Shown: positions 45,629 to 54,529, counted from the stretch's first letter. The stretch: 64,000 nucleotides of DNA from Brevibacillus brevis (GCF_031583145.1 NZ_CP134050.1:1636501-1700500), one strand, 5' to 3'. The notes: generated by a model from the letters alone, not told the origin. Made by a program: numbers and translations.

Positions 45629-47434
45629 ATGAAGCATAAAGACGTCATCGTGGTGGGCGGCGGACTGGCCGGGTTGATGGCGGCCATTCAGATCGCGGAA
45701 AAAGGCGGTCGGGTCAAGCTGTTTTCGCTCGTTCCCGTGCGCAGGTCGCACTCCGTCTGCGCGCAGGGGGGAATCAATGGAGCCGTCAATACGAAAGGAG
45801 AGGGCGACTCCACATGGGAGCATTTCGACGACACGATCTACGGCGGCGATTTTCTGGCCGATCAGCCTCCGGTCAAAGCGATGTGCGAGGCGGCGCCCGA
45901 GATCATTTACCTGTTTGACCGGATGGGGGTGCAGTTCAACCGCACCGTGGAAGGCCAGATCGACTTTCGCCGGCTCGGCGGGGCGAAGTACTCGCGCACG
46001 GCGTTTGCCGGAGCGACGACCGGGCAGCAGCTGCTGTACGCCCTGGATGAACAGGTCAGACGCTACGAGGGGGAAGGGTTGATCGAGAAATACGAGTACT
46101 GGGAGTTTTTGTCGCTGATTCTGGATGACGAACCGCGCTGCCGGGGGATCGTGGCGCAGGACCTGCGCTCGATGGAAATTCGCCCGTTTCGCGCAAACGC
46201 CGTGATTTTGGCGGCCGGCGGCATCGGGTACATTTTCCGCAAGAGCACCAATTCCGTCATCAATACGGGGAGCGCGCACAGCATCGCCTATCAGCAGGGC
46301 GTTCATTACGCCAATCCGGAGTTTATCCAGATCCACCCGACCGCGATTCCGGGAGACGACAAGCTGCGGCTGATGTCCGAGTCGGCCCGGGGTGAGGGCG
46401 GACGGCTGTGGGTGTACCGGGACGGCAAGCCGTGGTACTTCCTGGAGGAAAAATATCCGGCTTACGGGAACCTCGTGCCGCGCGACATCGCCACAAGGGA
46501 GATCTTCCACGTCTGCGTCGACCTGAAGCTGGGGATCAACGGAGAGAACATGGTCTACCTCGACATTTCCCACCTCCCGGCCAAGCAGCTGGACGAAAAG
46601 CTCGGCGGCATCCTGGACATCTACGAAAAATTCGTGGGCGATGACCCGCGCAAGGTGCCGATGCACATTTTTCCGGCGATGCACTACTCCATGGGCGGCC
46701 TTGCCGTGGATTACAACCAGATGACCAACATCCCGGGCGTGTTTGCCTGCGGGGAGTGTGACCATCAGTACCACGGGGCCAACCGGCTGGGGGCGAACTC
46801 TCTCGTCTCGGCCGTATTTGGCGGGATGGTAGCGGGGCCTGCTGCCCTGCGCTACATTTCCGGTCTGCCCGATTCCGCCGAAGACATGACTTCGGGCCTT
46901 TTCGATACGGAGGTGAAAAGGCAGGAGTCCGCGTTCGCCGCGCTCACACGGATGGACGGGCAAGAAAACCCGTACCAGCTGCACCTGGAAATGAGCAACT
47001 GGATGGTGGAAAATGTGACGGTCGTCCGCTACAACGACCGTCTGGAGCAGACGGACGAAAAGCTGCAGGAGCTGCTGGAGCGATGGGAGCGGATCGGCGT
47101 GGATGATTCGTCCCATTACCACAACAAGTCCGTGACCTTTACCCGCCAGCTGCGCAACATGCTTCAGCTGGCCCGAGTCATCACCCTGGGGGCGCGAAAC
47201 CGCAACGAGAGCCGGGGAGCCCATTACAAGCCGGAATTCCCGGACCGCGACGACGAGCGTTGGCTGAAGACGACGCTGGCAGCCCATACTGCAGAGGGCC
47301 CGGACTTCCATTACAAGGACGTGGACATTTCCCATATCCAGCCGCGTGCGAGAAGGTATGACGTAGTCAAGGAAGCGGATGCGAAAGCAGCGCCTGCCGG
47401 GAGCGGACACAAGCAGGAGGAGGTCGCCCGATGA
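45629..47434 (+). CDS. sdhA: Succinate dehydrogenase/fumarate reductase flavoprotein subunit
   Basis: 601 residues, close in pattern to Bacillus SdhA: VVGGGLAGLMAAIQIAEKGG (FAD), RSHSVCAQGGINGAVNTKGE with the FAD-linking His, EFIQIHPTAIPGDDKLRL, SESARGEGGRLW, and GANRLGANSLVSAVFGGMVAG. All catalytic landmarks are present. Sitting inside a catabolic operon, it is probably a paralogue of the housekeeping enzyme; it may oxidise succinate or a substituted succinate to an enedioate. GGTGGGTGAAGAGAG precedes its ATG; the stop overlaps sdhB (ATGA). Confidence 0.94.
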   Translation: MKHKDVIVVGGGLAGLMAAIQIAEKGGRVKLFSLVPVRRSHSVCAQGGINGAVNTKGEGDSTWEHFDDTIYGGDFLADQPPVKAMCEAAPEIIYLFDRMGVQFNRTVEGQIDFRRLGGAKYSRTAFAGATTGQQLLYALDEQVRRYEGEGLIEKYEYWEFLSLILDDEPRCRGIVAQDLRSMEIRPFRANAVILAAGGIGYIFRKSTNSVINTGSAHSIAYQQGVHYANPEFIQIHPTAIPGDDKLRLMSESARGEGGRLWVYRDGKPWYFLEEKYPAYGNLVPRDIATREIFHVCVDLKLGINGENMVYLDISHLPAKQLDEKLGGILDIYEKFVGDDPRKVPMHIFPAMHYSMGGLAVDYNQMTNIPGVFACGECDHQYHGANRLGANSLVSAVFGGMVAGPAALRYISGLPDSAEDMTSGLFDTEVKRQESAFAALTRMDGQENPYQLHLEMSNWMVENVTVVRYNDRLEQTDEKLQELLERWERIGVDDSSHYHNKSVTFTRQLRNMLQLARVITLGARNRNESRGAHYKPEFPDRDDERWLKTTLAAHTAEGPDFHYKDVDISHIQPRARRYDVVKEADAKAAPAGSGHKQEEVAR

Positions 47435-48177
47435 CGAAGCCCATTCGCCTGAAAATCAAGCGGCAGGACGAAGCAGGGCAAGCGCCCTACTGGGAGGAAT
47501 TCGAGGTCCCGTACCGCAAAAACATGAATGTCATTTCGGCCCTCATGGAAATCCAGCGCAATCCGGTACGGACGGATGGAGTCCGCGTCCGCTCCGTGCT
47601 CTGGGAGTACAATTGCCTGGAGGAGGTGTGCGGGGCGTGCAGCATGCGCATCAACGGCAAGGTGCGGCAAGCGTGCTCTGCCCTGATCGACCGGCTGGAG
47701 CAGCCGATCGTGCTGGAGCCGATGAGCACGTTTCCGGTCGAGAAGGATTTGATCGTCCATCGTCAAAAAATGTTTGACAGCCTGCAAAAAATCAAAGGCT
47801 GGATCGCCATCGACGGCACCTATCCGCTGGGACCGGGGCCGCGGATCGCGCCGGATGAGCAGCAGGAGGCGTACAAATACGCGACGTGCATGACATGCGG
47901 CTGCTGTCTGGAGGCCTGTCCCAACGTGAACGACCACTCCCCGTATTTGGGGCCGCAGGCGATGGCGCAGGCGAAGTATTTCAACAGCCATCCCATCGGC
48001 AGGATGATGGCGAAGGAAAGGCTCGAGACGGTCGTGGGCAGCGAAGGCATCGCGAGCTGCGGCAACTCCCAAAACTGCGTCCAGGTGTGCCCGAAGGACA
48101 TTCCGCTCACGACGGCGCTTGCGGAGCTGAATCGCGATGCCAACCGCTACATGCTGAAAAAGCTGTTGAAAGGGTGA
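47431..48177 (+). CDS. sdhB: Succinate dehydrogenase iron-sulphur subunit
   Basis: 248 residues. 2Fe-2S ligands in YNCLEEVCGACSMRI and VRQACSAL; 4Fe-4S and 3Fe-4S ligands in CMTCGCCLEACPNV and CGNSQNCVQVCPKDIP. The N-terminal KPIRLKIKRQDEAG and overall length are those of Bacillus SdhB. Carries electrons from the flavoprotein to the cytochrome b subunit. Starts within the sdhA stop and ends 5 bp before the fumarase alpha gene. Confidence 0.95.
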   Translation: MTKPIRLKIKRQDEAGQAPYWEEFEVPYRKNMNVISALMEIQRNPVRTDGVRVRSVLWEYNCLEEVCGACSMRINGKVRQACSALIDRLEQPIVLEPMSTFPVEKDLIVHRQKMFDSLQKIKGWIAIDGTYPLGPGPRIAPDEQQEAYKYATCMTCGCCLEACPNVNDHSPYLGPQAMAQAKYFNSHPIGRMMAKERLETVVGSEGIASCGNSQNCVQVCPKDIPLTTALAELNRDANRYMLKKLLKG

Positions 48178-48182
48178 CGTCA

Positions 48183-49025
48183 ATGCGGGAAGTGACCTAT
48201 GAGCAAATCGCCGAAGCCGTCAGCCGGCTCTGCATCGAAGCGAATGTGGAGCTGGGACCGGACGTCGTCAGCGCTTTGCGGGAAGCCAAAAGTCGGGAAA
48301 AGTCAACGGTGGCGGACGAGGTGCTCTCGCAGCTGCTGCAAAACGCCGAAATCGCCGCCAGCGAACGGGTGCCGATGTGTCAGGATACCGGGATGGCCGT
48401 CTTTCTCGTCGAGCTCGGACAGGATTGCCACATCGTAGGGGGCAGCCTGTACGACGCGATCAACGAAGGCATTCGCAAAGGCTACGGCGAGGGCTATTTG
48501 CGCGCCTCCATCGTCGGCGACCCGATCCATCGAAAAAACACGGGCGACAATACGCCGGGAATTGTGCATGTGGAGCTGGTAGAGGGAGATGCCTGCACGA
48601 TTCACATGACGGCGAAAGGCTTCGGCAGCGAAAACATGAGCCGGCTGCAAATGATGAAGCCCTCTGATGGGCTCGAGGCGGTCAAGGCGTTCGTCGTCGA
48701 GACGGTGCGCCTGGCCGGCCCCAATGCCTGCCCGCCTGTGGTAGTAGGGGTAGGCCTTGGGGGCAACTTCGAGCTGTCCGCCTATTTGGCGAAGCGGGCC
48801 CTGTTCCGCCCGATCGGGGAGCGCAGCAAGAGCCCGGATGCGGCGGAGCTGGAGCTGGCGCTGCTGGAAGAAATCAACCGCATCGGCCTGGGACCGCAAG
48901 GCATGGGGGGACGAACGACGGCGCTGGACGTGCACGTGGAGATGTACGCGACGCACATTGCGGGTCTGCCCGTGGCCGTGAACATCAACTGTCACGCCAG
49001 CCGCCACAAGCATGTCACACTGTAG
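48183..49025 (+). CDS. Class I fumarate hydratase-type enzyme, alpha subunit
   Basis: 280 residues, homologous to the N-terminal half of E. coli FumA and to TtdA. The three cysteines that bind the 4Fe-4S cluster are in VPMCQDTGMAVF, PNACPPVVVGVG and VNINCHASRHKH. Two-subunit class I hydro-lyases act on fumarate, mesaconate or tartrate. The ATG at 48183 lies 5 bp after sdhB. Combined with SdhCAB it would convert a succinate-type acid to a malate-type acid. Confidence 0.93.
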   Translation: MREVTYEQIAEAVSRLCIEANVELGPDVVSALREAKSREKSTVADEVLSQLLQNAEIAASERVPMCQDTGMAVFLVELGQDCHIVGGSLYDAINEGIRKGYGEGYLRASIVGDPIHRKNTGDNTPGIVHVELVEGDACTIHMTAKGFGSENMSRLQMMKPSDGLEAVKAFVVETVRLAGPNACPPVVVGVGLGGNFELSAYLAKRALFRPIGERSKSPDAAELELALLEEINRIGLGPQGMGGRTTALDVHVEMYATHIAGLPVAVNINCHASRHKHVTL

Positions 49026-49034
49026 GAGGAGCCC

Positions 49035-49586
49035 ATGACTGTCAAATCACTCACACTGCCGCTCGATCAGGAGAAAATCAGCGAGCTGCGCGCCGGGGAC
49101 AAGGTCTGTCTGACGGGCTGGATGTACACGGCTCGGGATGCCGCCCACAAGCGGATGGCAGAGGCTCTCGAGATCGGCGAGCCGCTGCCTGTGGACCTCG
49201 CCGGACAAACGATTTACTACGTCGGTCCGACCCCTGCGCGGCCGGGGCAAGTCATCGGTTCGGCCGGCCCGACCACCAGCAGCCGCATGGACCCGTACAC
49301 CCCCGCCCTGCTCAGGGAAGGCTTGAAGGGGATGATCGGCAAAGGAAGCCGAAGCGCGGCAGTCAAAGAGGAGATCGTTCGGAATAGGGCCGTCTACTTT
49401 GCGGCGATCGGCGGAGCAGGGGCTTTGATCGCCAGAACCATTCGGGAGGCGCAGATGGTCGCCCATCACGACCTCGGTACGGAAGCGATCTATCGTCTGT
49501 ACGTCGAGCGCTTTCCCGTCATCGTCGTCAACGATACCGTCGGAGGGGATCTGTACGAACAATCGCTTCGATCGGGCCACGAATGA
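49035..49586 (+). CDS. Class I fumarate hydratase-type enzyme, beta subunit
   Basis: 183 residues, matching the C-terminal domain of class I fumarases/TtdB: LRAGDKVCLTGWMYTARDAAHKRM, IYYVGPTPARPGQVIGSAGPTTSSRMD, MIGKGSRSAAV and the end segment ERFPVIVVNDTVGGDLY. AGGAGG lies just before its ATG. Partner of the alpha subunit encoded 9 bp upstream. Confidence 0.94.
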   Translation: MTVKSLTLPLDQEKISELRAGDKVCLTGWMYTARDAAHKRMAEALEIGEPLPVDLAGQTIYYVGPTPARPGQVIGSAGPTTSSRMDPYTPALLREGLKGMIGKGSRSAAVKEEIVRNRAVYFAAIGGAGALIARTIREAQMVAHHDLGTEAIYRLYVERFPVIVVNDTVGGDLYEQSLRSGHE

Positions 49587-49672
49587 CTGGACAAAGGGGG
49601 AAGAGATACCCTATCCTAGTGCTAACATCGGGATGAGTGAGTAAGAAGTGAATGCGAAAGGGCGAGCCATGA

Positions 49673-50335
49673 ATGAGCAAAAAATTTGAATTGCGGCTGG
49701 AAAGCCATGAACTGGACACCCTGCATCTGAAAGTTTGCCGCGTGCTGAGGGAAGCGATTTTGCGAGGGCATTTCAAACCGGGGGAACGCCTGGTTCAGGA
49801 AGAACTGGCGAGTTCGCTGGGGGTCAGCCGCATGCCTGTACGGGAAGCGCTGCGCAAGCTGGAAACCGAGGGGCTGGTCATCATCGAGCCGCATCGTGGG
49901 GCCATCGTCAAGTCGCTGACCGTAGAGGATATCCAGGAAATATACGGACTTCGCGCCCAAATGGAGAAGATGGCGGTCGAAATGAGCGTCGAGCATATGG
50001 CCCAGGAGGATATCGATGAGCTGGAACGCCTGGTGGTCGCGATGGAGCGATCGACCGATTCCTCGGAGTACATCGAGCGGAACATCGAGTTTCACCGCGT
50101 CCTGATCAGCTGCTGTCCGTGGAGACGGCTGGTAGCGTTCATCGAGACGCTGTGGAACGGCTTTCCCCAGCAGACGCCGCAGATGCTCAGCGACCAGACT
50201 GAAAAGTCAAAAAAGGAGCATCGGGAAATCCTGCAGGCCGTGCAACAACGGGATGCGGCGGAAGCGGGCCGGTTGGTTTACGGGCACATCAAGCGTACCG
50301 GGGACAATTTGGTCAAGGCCCTGCAGGAATCGTAG
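49673..50335 (+). CDS. GntR family regulator, FadR/FCD subfamily
   Basis: 220 residues. wHTH: VCRVLREAILRGHFKPGERLVQEELASSLGVSRMPVREALRKLETEGLVIIEPHRGAIV. All-helical FCD ligand domain: IYGLRAQMEKMAVEMSV, IERNIEFHRVLI with metal-ligand-type residues, and SKKEHREILQAVQQRDAAEAGRLVYGHI. The last gene of the operon. It is the probable owner of the two ATTGGATCCAA operators at 37786 and 41450, repressing both operons until a pathway acid binds. Confidence 0.92.
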   Translation: MSKKFELRLESHELDTLHLKVCRVLREAILRGHFKPGERLVQEELASSLGVSRMPVREALRKLETEGLVIIEPHRGAIVKSLTVEDIQEIYGLRAQMEKMAVEMSVEHMAQEDIDELERLVVAMERSTDSSEYIERNIEFHRVLISCCPWRRLVAFIETLWNGFPQQTPQMLSDQTEKSKKEHREILQAVQQRDAAEAGRLVYGHIKRTGDNLVKALQES

Positions 50336-50396
50336 AAGCCGGGTGACTGCTCAGGGGTGACGCAGCACAACCGATTGCTTTGCTTCCGCAAAAGAG

Positions 50397-50446
50397 AAAG
50401 GCATTTTCCTATCCGGCGATTGACGGGGATGGGAAAATGCCTTTTT
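50397..50446. terminator. Bidirectional terminator between GntR and MFS genes
   Basis: AAAGGCATTTTCC (50397-50409) pairs with GGAAAATGCCTTT (50432-50444), followed by further T; the plus-strand A-run serves the opposite direction. Confidence 0.85.
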
Positions 50447-50490
50447 CGTGCGGCGATGATGAATCGGCTGGGCCGTCGCCTGCTCGGGAA

Positions 50491-51894
50491 TCACGCCTTG
50501 CTTCTGCCGATACAGGCGAACGAGAGGATGGCTGCCCCAAGCAATAGGGCGGCCAAGAAGAGGAGAGAGACTTGCATGCCGGCCAGAAAGCTCCCGCTGC
50601 TGCCCAGGACCGAACCGACGACGGCTACCCCGAAGGTCGCGCCGAGCTGCCGGCTGCTGTTCAACGCTCCGGACGCCGTGCCGCTCAGCTCTCTCGGAAC
50701 TGCGGAGAGGACGGCTGTCATCAGCGGGGGAATGGTGAACGACACGCCGAATCCGACGAGCACCAGTCCGACGAGCGTCATGACAAAGCCCGCATTCGCC
50801 TCCGGCCATGCTTGCAAAAGCGTCCCCGCTGCGGTCAGGCAAAAGCCGAAGGTCATCGGGAGGCGGGCGCCGATCCGTCCCGTGATTCGCCCGGTAAAAA
50901 TGGGATTTACGGCCAGCGGAATCGTCAGCGGCAAAAGGGCGAGCCCAGACAGGTGAGCGGAAAATCCGCGGATTTGCTGAAAGTACAAGGGCAGCATGAA
51001 CAAAATGCCGGACAGCCCGACGTTGATCGCCATTCCCGCCGCCATTCCGGCGGAGACGGTCGGAATGCGGAAGAGCCCGAGCGGCAGCATCGGCGTGCTT
51101 CCTTTCCGTTCGAAGGCCAAAAACAAGGCCGTGCTTAGGAGGGCCAGACCGAATCCTGTGAGCATGACGGGGGAGTCCCATCCGTACGATTCCCCCTCCA
51201 TCAGGACGAAGGACCATGCTGCGATCGCGACGATGATACTGATTTGCCCAGGCAGGTCCAGGCTTCGCTGCGGCTTGCGCTCCGTTTCCCGTACGAGCCG
51301 TGCCGTCATGAGCAAGCTGACGGCGGCAATCGGGACTTGGAGCAGGAAGATGCTGCGCCAGCCGAGCGAATCGACGAGAATGCCGCCAACGACCGGACCG
51401 GCAGCCATCGCGAGCCCTGTCACGGCGGCCCAGACGCCGAGAGCGCGAGCACGCTCGGCGGGCACAGGATACGCATGGGCGAGCAGGGAGAGCGAAGCGG
51501 GCATCAAGGCGGCACCGCCCACGCCCAGCAGGGCGCGAAGGCCGATCAGCATCCACAGGGACGAGGCTGCCGCTGAAAGGGCCGATGCGACGAGAAACAA
51601 GGCCAGCCCATAGCTGTAGACCCGTTTGGCTCCCAGTCTGTCGGCCAGCGAGCCCATCGTCAGCAGCAGGCCGGCAAAGACGATGGTGTACGCATTGACC
51701 ACCCACTTGAGGCCGTCCATTCCTCCTCCGAGGTCGGCTCGAATCGCGGGGAGCGCGACGCTGACGACGGTCGTGTCCAGGAGGACCATGAAGTAGCCGA
51801 GCGAGAGCCCGAGCAAGACGGCGTTGTTCGAGGAATTCAGCGGCTTTGCGGATGCGATTGTCGGTTCTTTTTCCAAGGGAAGTCCCCCTTCCAT
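50491..51894 (-). CDS. MFS transporter, DHA2 (14-helix) drug efflux type
   Basis: 467 residues with about 14 transmembrane helices. Start LGYFMVLLDTTVVSVALPAIRADLGG is the D1 motif of the DHA2/EmrB-QacA group; GSLADRLGAKRVYSYGL is the loop 2-3 motif. Start uncertain: ATG 51894 lacks a good site, whereas TTG 51876 lies 8 bp after AAGGGGGA and would remove six residues. Divergent from an XRE regulator at 52026. Its position between the two catabolic operons appears incidental. Confidence 0.88.
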   Translation of the reverse strand: MEGGLPLEKEPTIASAKPLNSSNNAVLLGLSLGYFMVLLDTTVVSVALPAIRADLGGGMDGLKWVVNAYTIVFAGLLLTMGSLADRLGAKRVYSYGLALFLVASALSAAASSLWMLIGLRALLGVGGAALMPASLSLLAHAYPVPAERARALGVWAAVTGLAMAAGPVVGGILVDSLGWRSIFLLQVPIAAVSLLMTARLVRETERKPQRSLDLPGQISIIVAIAAWSFVLMEGESYGWDSPVMLTGFGLALLSTALFLAFERKGSTPMLPLGLFRIPTVSAGMAAGMAINVGLSGILFMLPLYFQQIRGFSAHLSGLALLPLTIPLAVNPIFTGRITGRIGARLPMTFGFCLTAAGTLLQAWPEANAGFVMTLVGLVLVGFGVSFTIPPLMTAVLSAVPRELSGTASGALNSSRQLGATFGVAVVGSVLGSSGSFLAGMQVSLLFLAALLLGAAILSFACIGRSKA

Positions 51895-52025
51895 GTGAGC
51901 TGGGAAATCGTTGCCGTCCCGCATGGAAAGTGTAAAATGAGCGTAGATGGCAAAAAAGAGGACGGTTTATCCTAGGAGTCCCGCTCCCTGGAACAAAGCC
52001 GGACAGGCGAGAGGCAGGTGATTGG

Positions 52026-52865
52026 GTGGAACAGGCACATCGCGAGCGGCTGCAAGAGCTCGCTCAATTTTTAAAGACGCGGCGCGACCGCTTGACACCC
52101 GAGCAGGCTGGGCTGCCGAGCGAAGGCAGAAGGCGCACGCCCGGGCTGCGGCGAGGGGAAGTGGCGCAGCTTTCAGGCGTAAGCGTAGATTGGTACACGT
52201 GGCTGGAGCAGGGAAGAGACATCCAGGTCTCCGCCCAAGTCGTCGAGAGCATCGCACGGGCTCTCCAGCTTGACGCCGATGAACGCAAGCATTTTTATCG
52301 TTTGGCGCTGCAGCAGCTGCCTTCCGGCCAGGCGCCCGCCGAGAACGTCATCACTATACAGCTCCAGCGCTTCCTCGATCGGCAGGGAGCAAGTCCCGCC
52401 TACGTGACCGATCCGCAGCTGAATATCGTGGGATGGAACAAGGCAGCCTGCCTGATTTACGGAGATTACGAGGCGATGTCCTTGCGTGAGCGCAATTCGG
52501 TATGGCGGACGTTTACATCGCCCTATGTGCGACAGCTGCTTCGGGAAAACTGGGAGAATCACGCCAGGCATCGGCTTGCCCAGTTTCGGGCAAGCTACGG
52601 CGACTACATCGGCGATTCGGGATGGATCGAGCTGATCGAGGACGTAAGCCGGGTCAGCGAAGAGTTTCGCGCGTGGTGGCCCCAGCACGATGTCCTGAGC
52701 GGCCCCGAAGGCCGGAAAATCATTCATCACCCGTCGGCGGGATTGCTGGTATTCGAGCAATTATTGTTTCATGCGGCGGATTCCCCTCACCTGGTCGTCA
52801 CCGTCAATTTGCCGGCCGATGAGGAAACGGAAGGGAAAGTACGCGAGCTCCTAGGAGGAGCCTGA
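52026..52865 (+). CDS. XRE family regulator with MmyB-like ligand domain
   Basis: 279 residues, GTG start. N-terminal HTH with GLPSEGRRRTPGLRRGEVAQLSGVSVDWYTWLEQGRDIQVSAQVVESIARALQLD; the RTPGLRREEVAxLAGVS pattern is the hallmark of MmyB-type regulators. C-terminal PAS-like fatty-acid-binding domain: AYVTDPQLNIVGWNKAACLIYGDY and FHHPSAG-like IIHHPSAGLLVFEQL. Divergent from the MFS exporter, its likely target. Confidence 0.9.
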   Translation: MEQAHRERLQELAQFLKTRRDRLTPEQAGLPSEGRRRTPGLRRGEVAQLSGVSVDWYTWLEQGRDIQVSAQVVESIARALQLDADERKHFYRLALQQLPSGQAPAENVITIQLQRFLDRQGASPAYVTDPQLNIVGWNKAACLIYGDYEAMSLRERNSVWRTFTSPYVRQLLRENWENHARHRLAQFRASYGDYIGDSGWIELIEDVSRVSEEFRAWWPQHDVLSGPEGRKIIHHPSAGLLVFEQLLFHAADSPHLVVTVNLPADEETEGKVRELLGGA

Positions 52866-52870
52866 CGAGG

Positions 52871-52906
52871 AAATCAGCGCGGTCTTTTGGATCGGGCTGA
52901 TTTTTC
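52871..52906 (+). terminator. Terminator of the XRE-MmyB gene
   Basis: AAATCAGC (52871-52878) pairs with GCTGATTT (52896-52903), then T-rich. Confidence 0.75.
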
Positions 52907-52943
52907 TATGTGGAGCGCGTCAAACAATTTCGAATCCTCCCCA

Positions 52944-52995
52944 TTTACAGACGGGAAAAGATGTAGTAGTATATGGTCATTCAACAAGGTTGAAT
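52944..52995 (+). promoter_or_regulatory. Promoter and palindromic operator of the HMG-CoA reductase operon
   Basis: TTTACA (52944-52949), a 17-bp spacer and TAGTAT (52967-52972). ATTCAAC-AAG-GTTGAAT, a perfect 7+3+7 palindrome, covers the expected start point (52979-52995). Its core also occurs before the XRE-cupin gene at 36945. Confidence 0.78.
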
Positions 52996-53248
52996 AAAAG
53001 GAAACAAACTCACAAAAGCATGGATCGCTCTTTTGGGACAAAGTGCTTTCTTGCGCACGGACGCTTCACGATTCTTTCTGCGAGCGAGAAAAATTCCTGC
53101 GGAAACGCGAGTCTATCATTCAGCAGCGGGCTTGGAAGAGGCTTCGTCACGTGCTGTAACTCATTATGAAAGCGTTTTACCAAGAAAAAGAGCCTAAACA
53201 AAAGGGACGAGTACCCGCACACTACAACGTAGAACAGGAGAATGAGAA
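52996..53248 (+). other. Long untranslated leader with a cre-like site
   Basis: About 250 bp of transcribed, apparently non-coding leader before the HMG-CoA reductase gene. TGAAAGCGTTTTAC at 53167-53180 resembles the catabolite-responsive element (12 of 14 positions), which would place CcpA roadblock control here. I recognise no riboswitch class. Confidence 0.45.
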
Positions 53249-54529
53249 ATGGCGACGAGTCGAGTTTCGGGATTTTACAAGCTCTCACCGGAAGAGAGAC
53301 TGGAGAAAGTTGCGGAGGCGCGGCAGCTGAGCGCGGAAGAGAAGCAAATATTGTCGGGAGCCACGGCTTTTCCGCTGCGCACGGCCAATTCGATGATCGA
53401 AAACGTGGTTGGCGTCATGTCCATTCCACTGGGCATTGCGACCAACTTCAAGATCAACGGGGTAGACCGGTTTATTCCGATGGCAACTGAGGAAGCGTCT
53501 GTCGTGGCGGCTGCCAGCAATGCTGCCCGGACCGCTTACGATCTGGGCGGCTTTCACACTTCGCTGAGCGGCTCCATCATGCGCGGGCAAATCCAGGTAG
53601 TCGACCTGTCAGATCCATACGGCGCAATGGCTCGCATCTACGAGCACAAACAGGAAATTCTGGATCGCTGCAACGCCAAAGACCCGACGCTTGTCTCGCT
53701 GGGCGGCGGAGCCATCGATGTCGAAGTGCACGTGATCGAGCGGGCAAAGCAACCGATGGTCGTGCTGCATCTGCTCGTCGATACCCGTGACGCGATGGGC
53801 GCGAACGCCGTGAACACGATGGCGGAAGCGGTAGCCCCTTATGTCGAAGAGATCACGTCCGGCCGCGTGGTGCTGCGCATCATTTCCAACCTTGCCGACC
53901 GGCGTCTCGTCCGTGCCCGCGCCGTTTTCTCGACGGAGCAGCTGGGTGGCGAAGAAGTCGTGGACAACATCATCCGTGCCTACGAGTTTGCCGAATGCGA
54001 TCCGTACCGTGCGACCACACACAACAAAGGGATCATGAACGGCATATCCGCGGTCGTCCTGGCTACCGGAAACGACACCCGGGCCGTGGAAGCAGGGGCG
54101 CACGCATATGCGTCTGTATCCGGCCGCTACCGTTCGCTGACCCGCTGGGAGCGCAACCGCGAAGGGAATCTCGTCGGGACGATCGAGGTGCCAATGGCAG
54201 TCGGGATCGTAGGCGGAGCGACCAAATCGCATCCGACAGCTCGCCTCGCCCTGAAAGTGATGGGAATTCAAAACGCCGAGGAGCTGGCTGGGGCCATCGC
54301 GGCGGTCGGTTTGGCGCAAAACCTCGCCGCCATGCGCGCGCTGGCTGCGGAAGGAATCCAGAAGGGACACATGGCTCTGCACGCCCGCAACCTCGCCATG
54401 ATGGCAGGTGCGCATGACGACCAGATCGATCAAATCGTCCGACAAGCTATCGAGGAGAAGGACGTGCGCTACGACCGGATCCTGGAGCTGACCAAGCAAT
54501 TGCAAGGGGGGGCCGCCCATGGCCACTGA
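53249..54529 (+). CDS. mvaA: Hydroxymethylglutaryl-CoA reductase, degradative (class II)
   Basis: 426 residues, the size of Pseudomonas mevalonii MvaA. Catalytic residues are visible: Glu in MATEEASVVAAAS, Lys in THNKGIMNG, Asp in RDAMGANAVNTMAE and His in KGHMALHARN. ENVVGVMSIPLGIATNFKING gives the substrate region. In catabolism the class II enzyme oxidises mevalonate plus CoA to HMG-CoA with NAD. The HMG-CoA lyase three genes on supports the degradative direction. AGGAG lies upstream of ATG 53249; the end overlaps the next gene by 11 bp. Confidence 0.95.
   Translation: MATSRVSGFYKLSPEERLEKVAEARQLSAEEKQILSGATAFPLRTANSMIENVVGVMSIPLGIATNFKINGVDRFIPMATEEASVVAAASNAARTAYDLGGFHTSLSGSIMRGQIQVVDLSDPYGAMARIYEHKQEILDRCNAKDPTLVSLGGGAIDVEVHVIERAKQPMVVLHLLVDTRDAMGANAVNTMAEAVAPYVEEITSGRVVLRIISNLADRRLVRARAVFSTEQLGGEEVVDNIIRAYEFAECDPYRATTHNKGIMNGISAVVLATGNDTRAVEAGAHAYASVSGRYRSLTRWERNREGNLVGTIEVPMAVGIVGGATKSHPTARLALKVMGIQNAEELAGAIAAVGLAQNLAAMRALAAEGIQKGHMALHARNLAMMAGAHDDQIDQIVRQAIEEKDVRYDRILELTKQLQGGAAHGH

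Noticed and set aside
53010..53288. 92-codon minus-strand frame in the leader of the HMG-CoA operon
   Set aside because: Overlaps the promoter-proximal leader antisense, has no ribosome site and no recognisable features.
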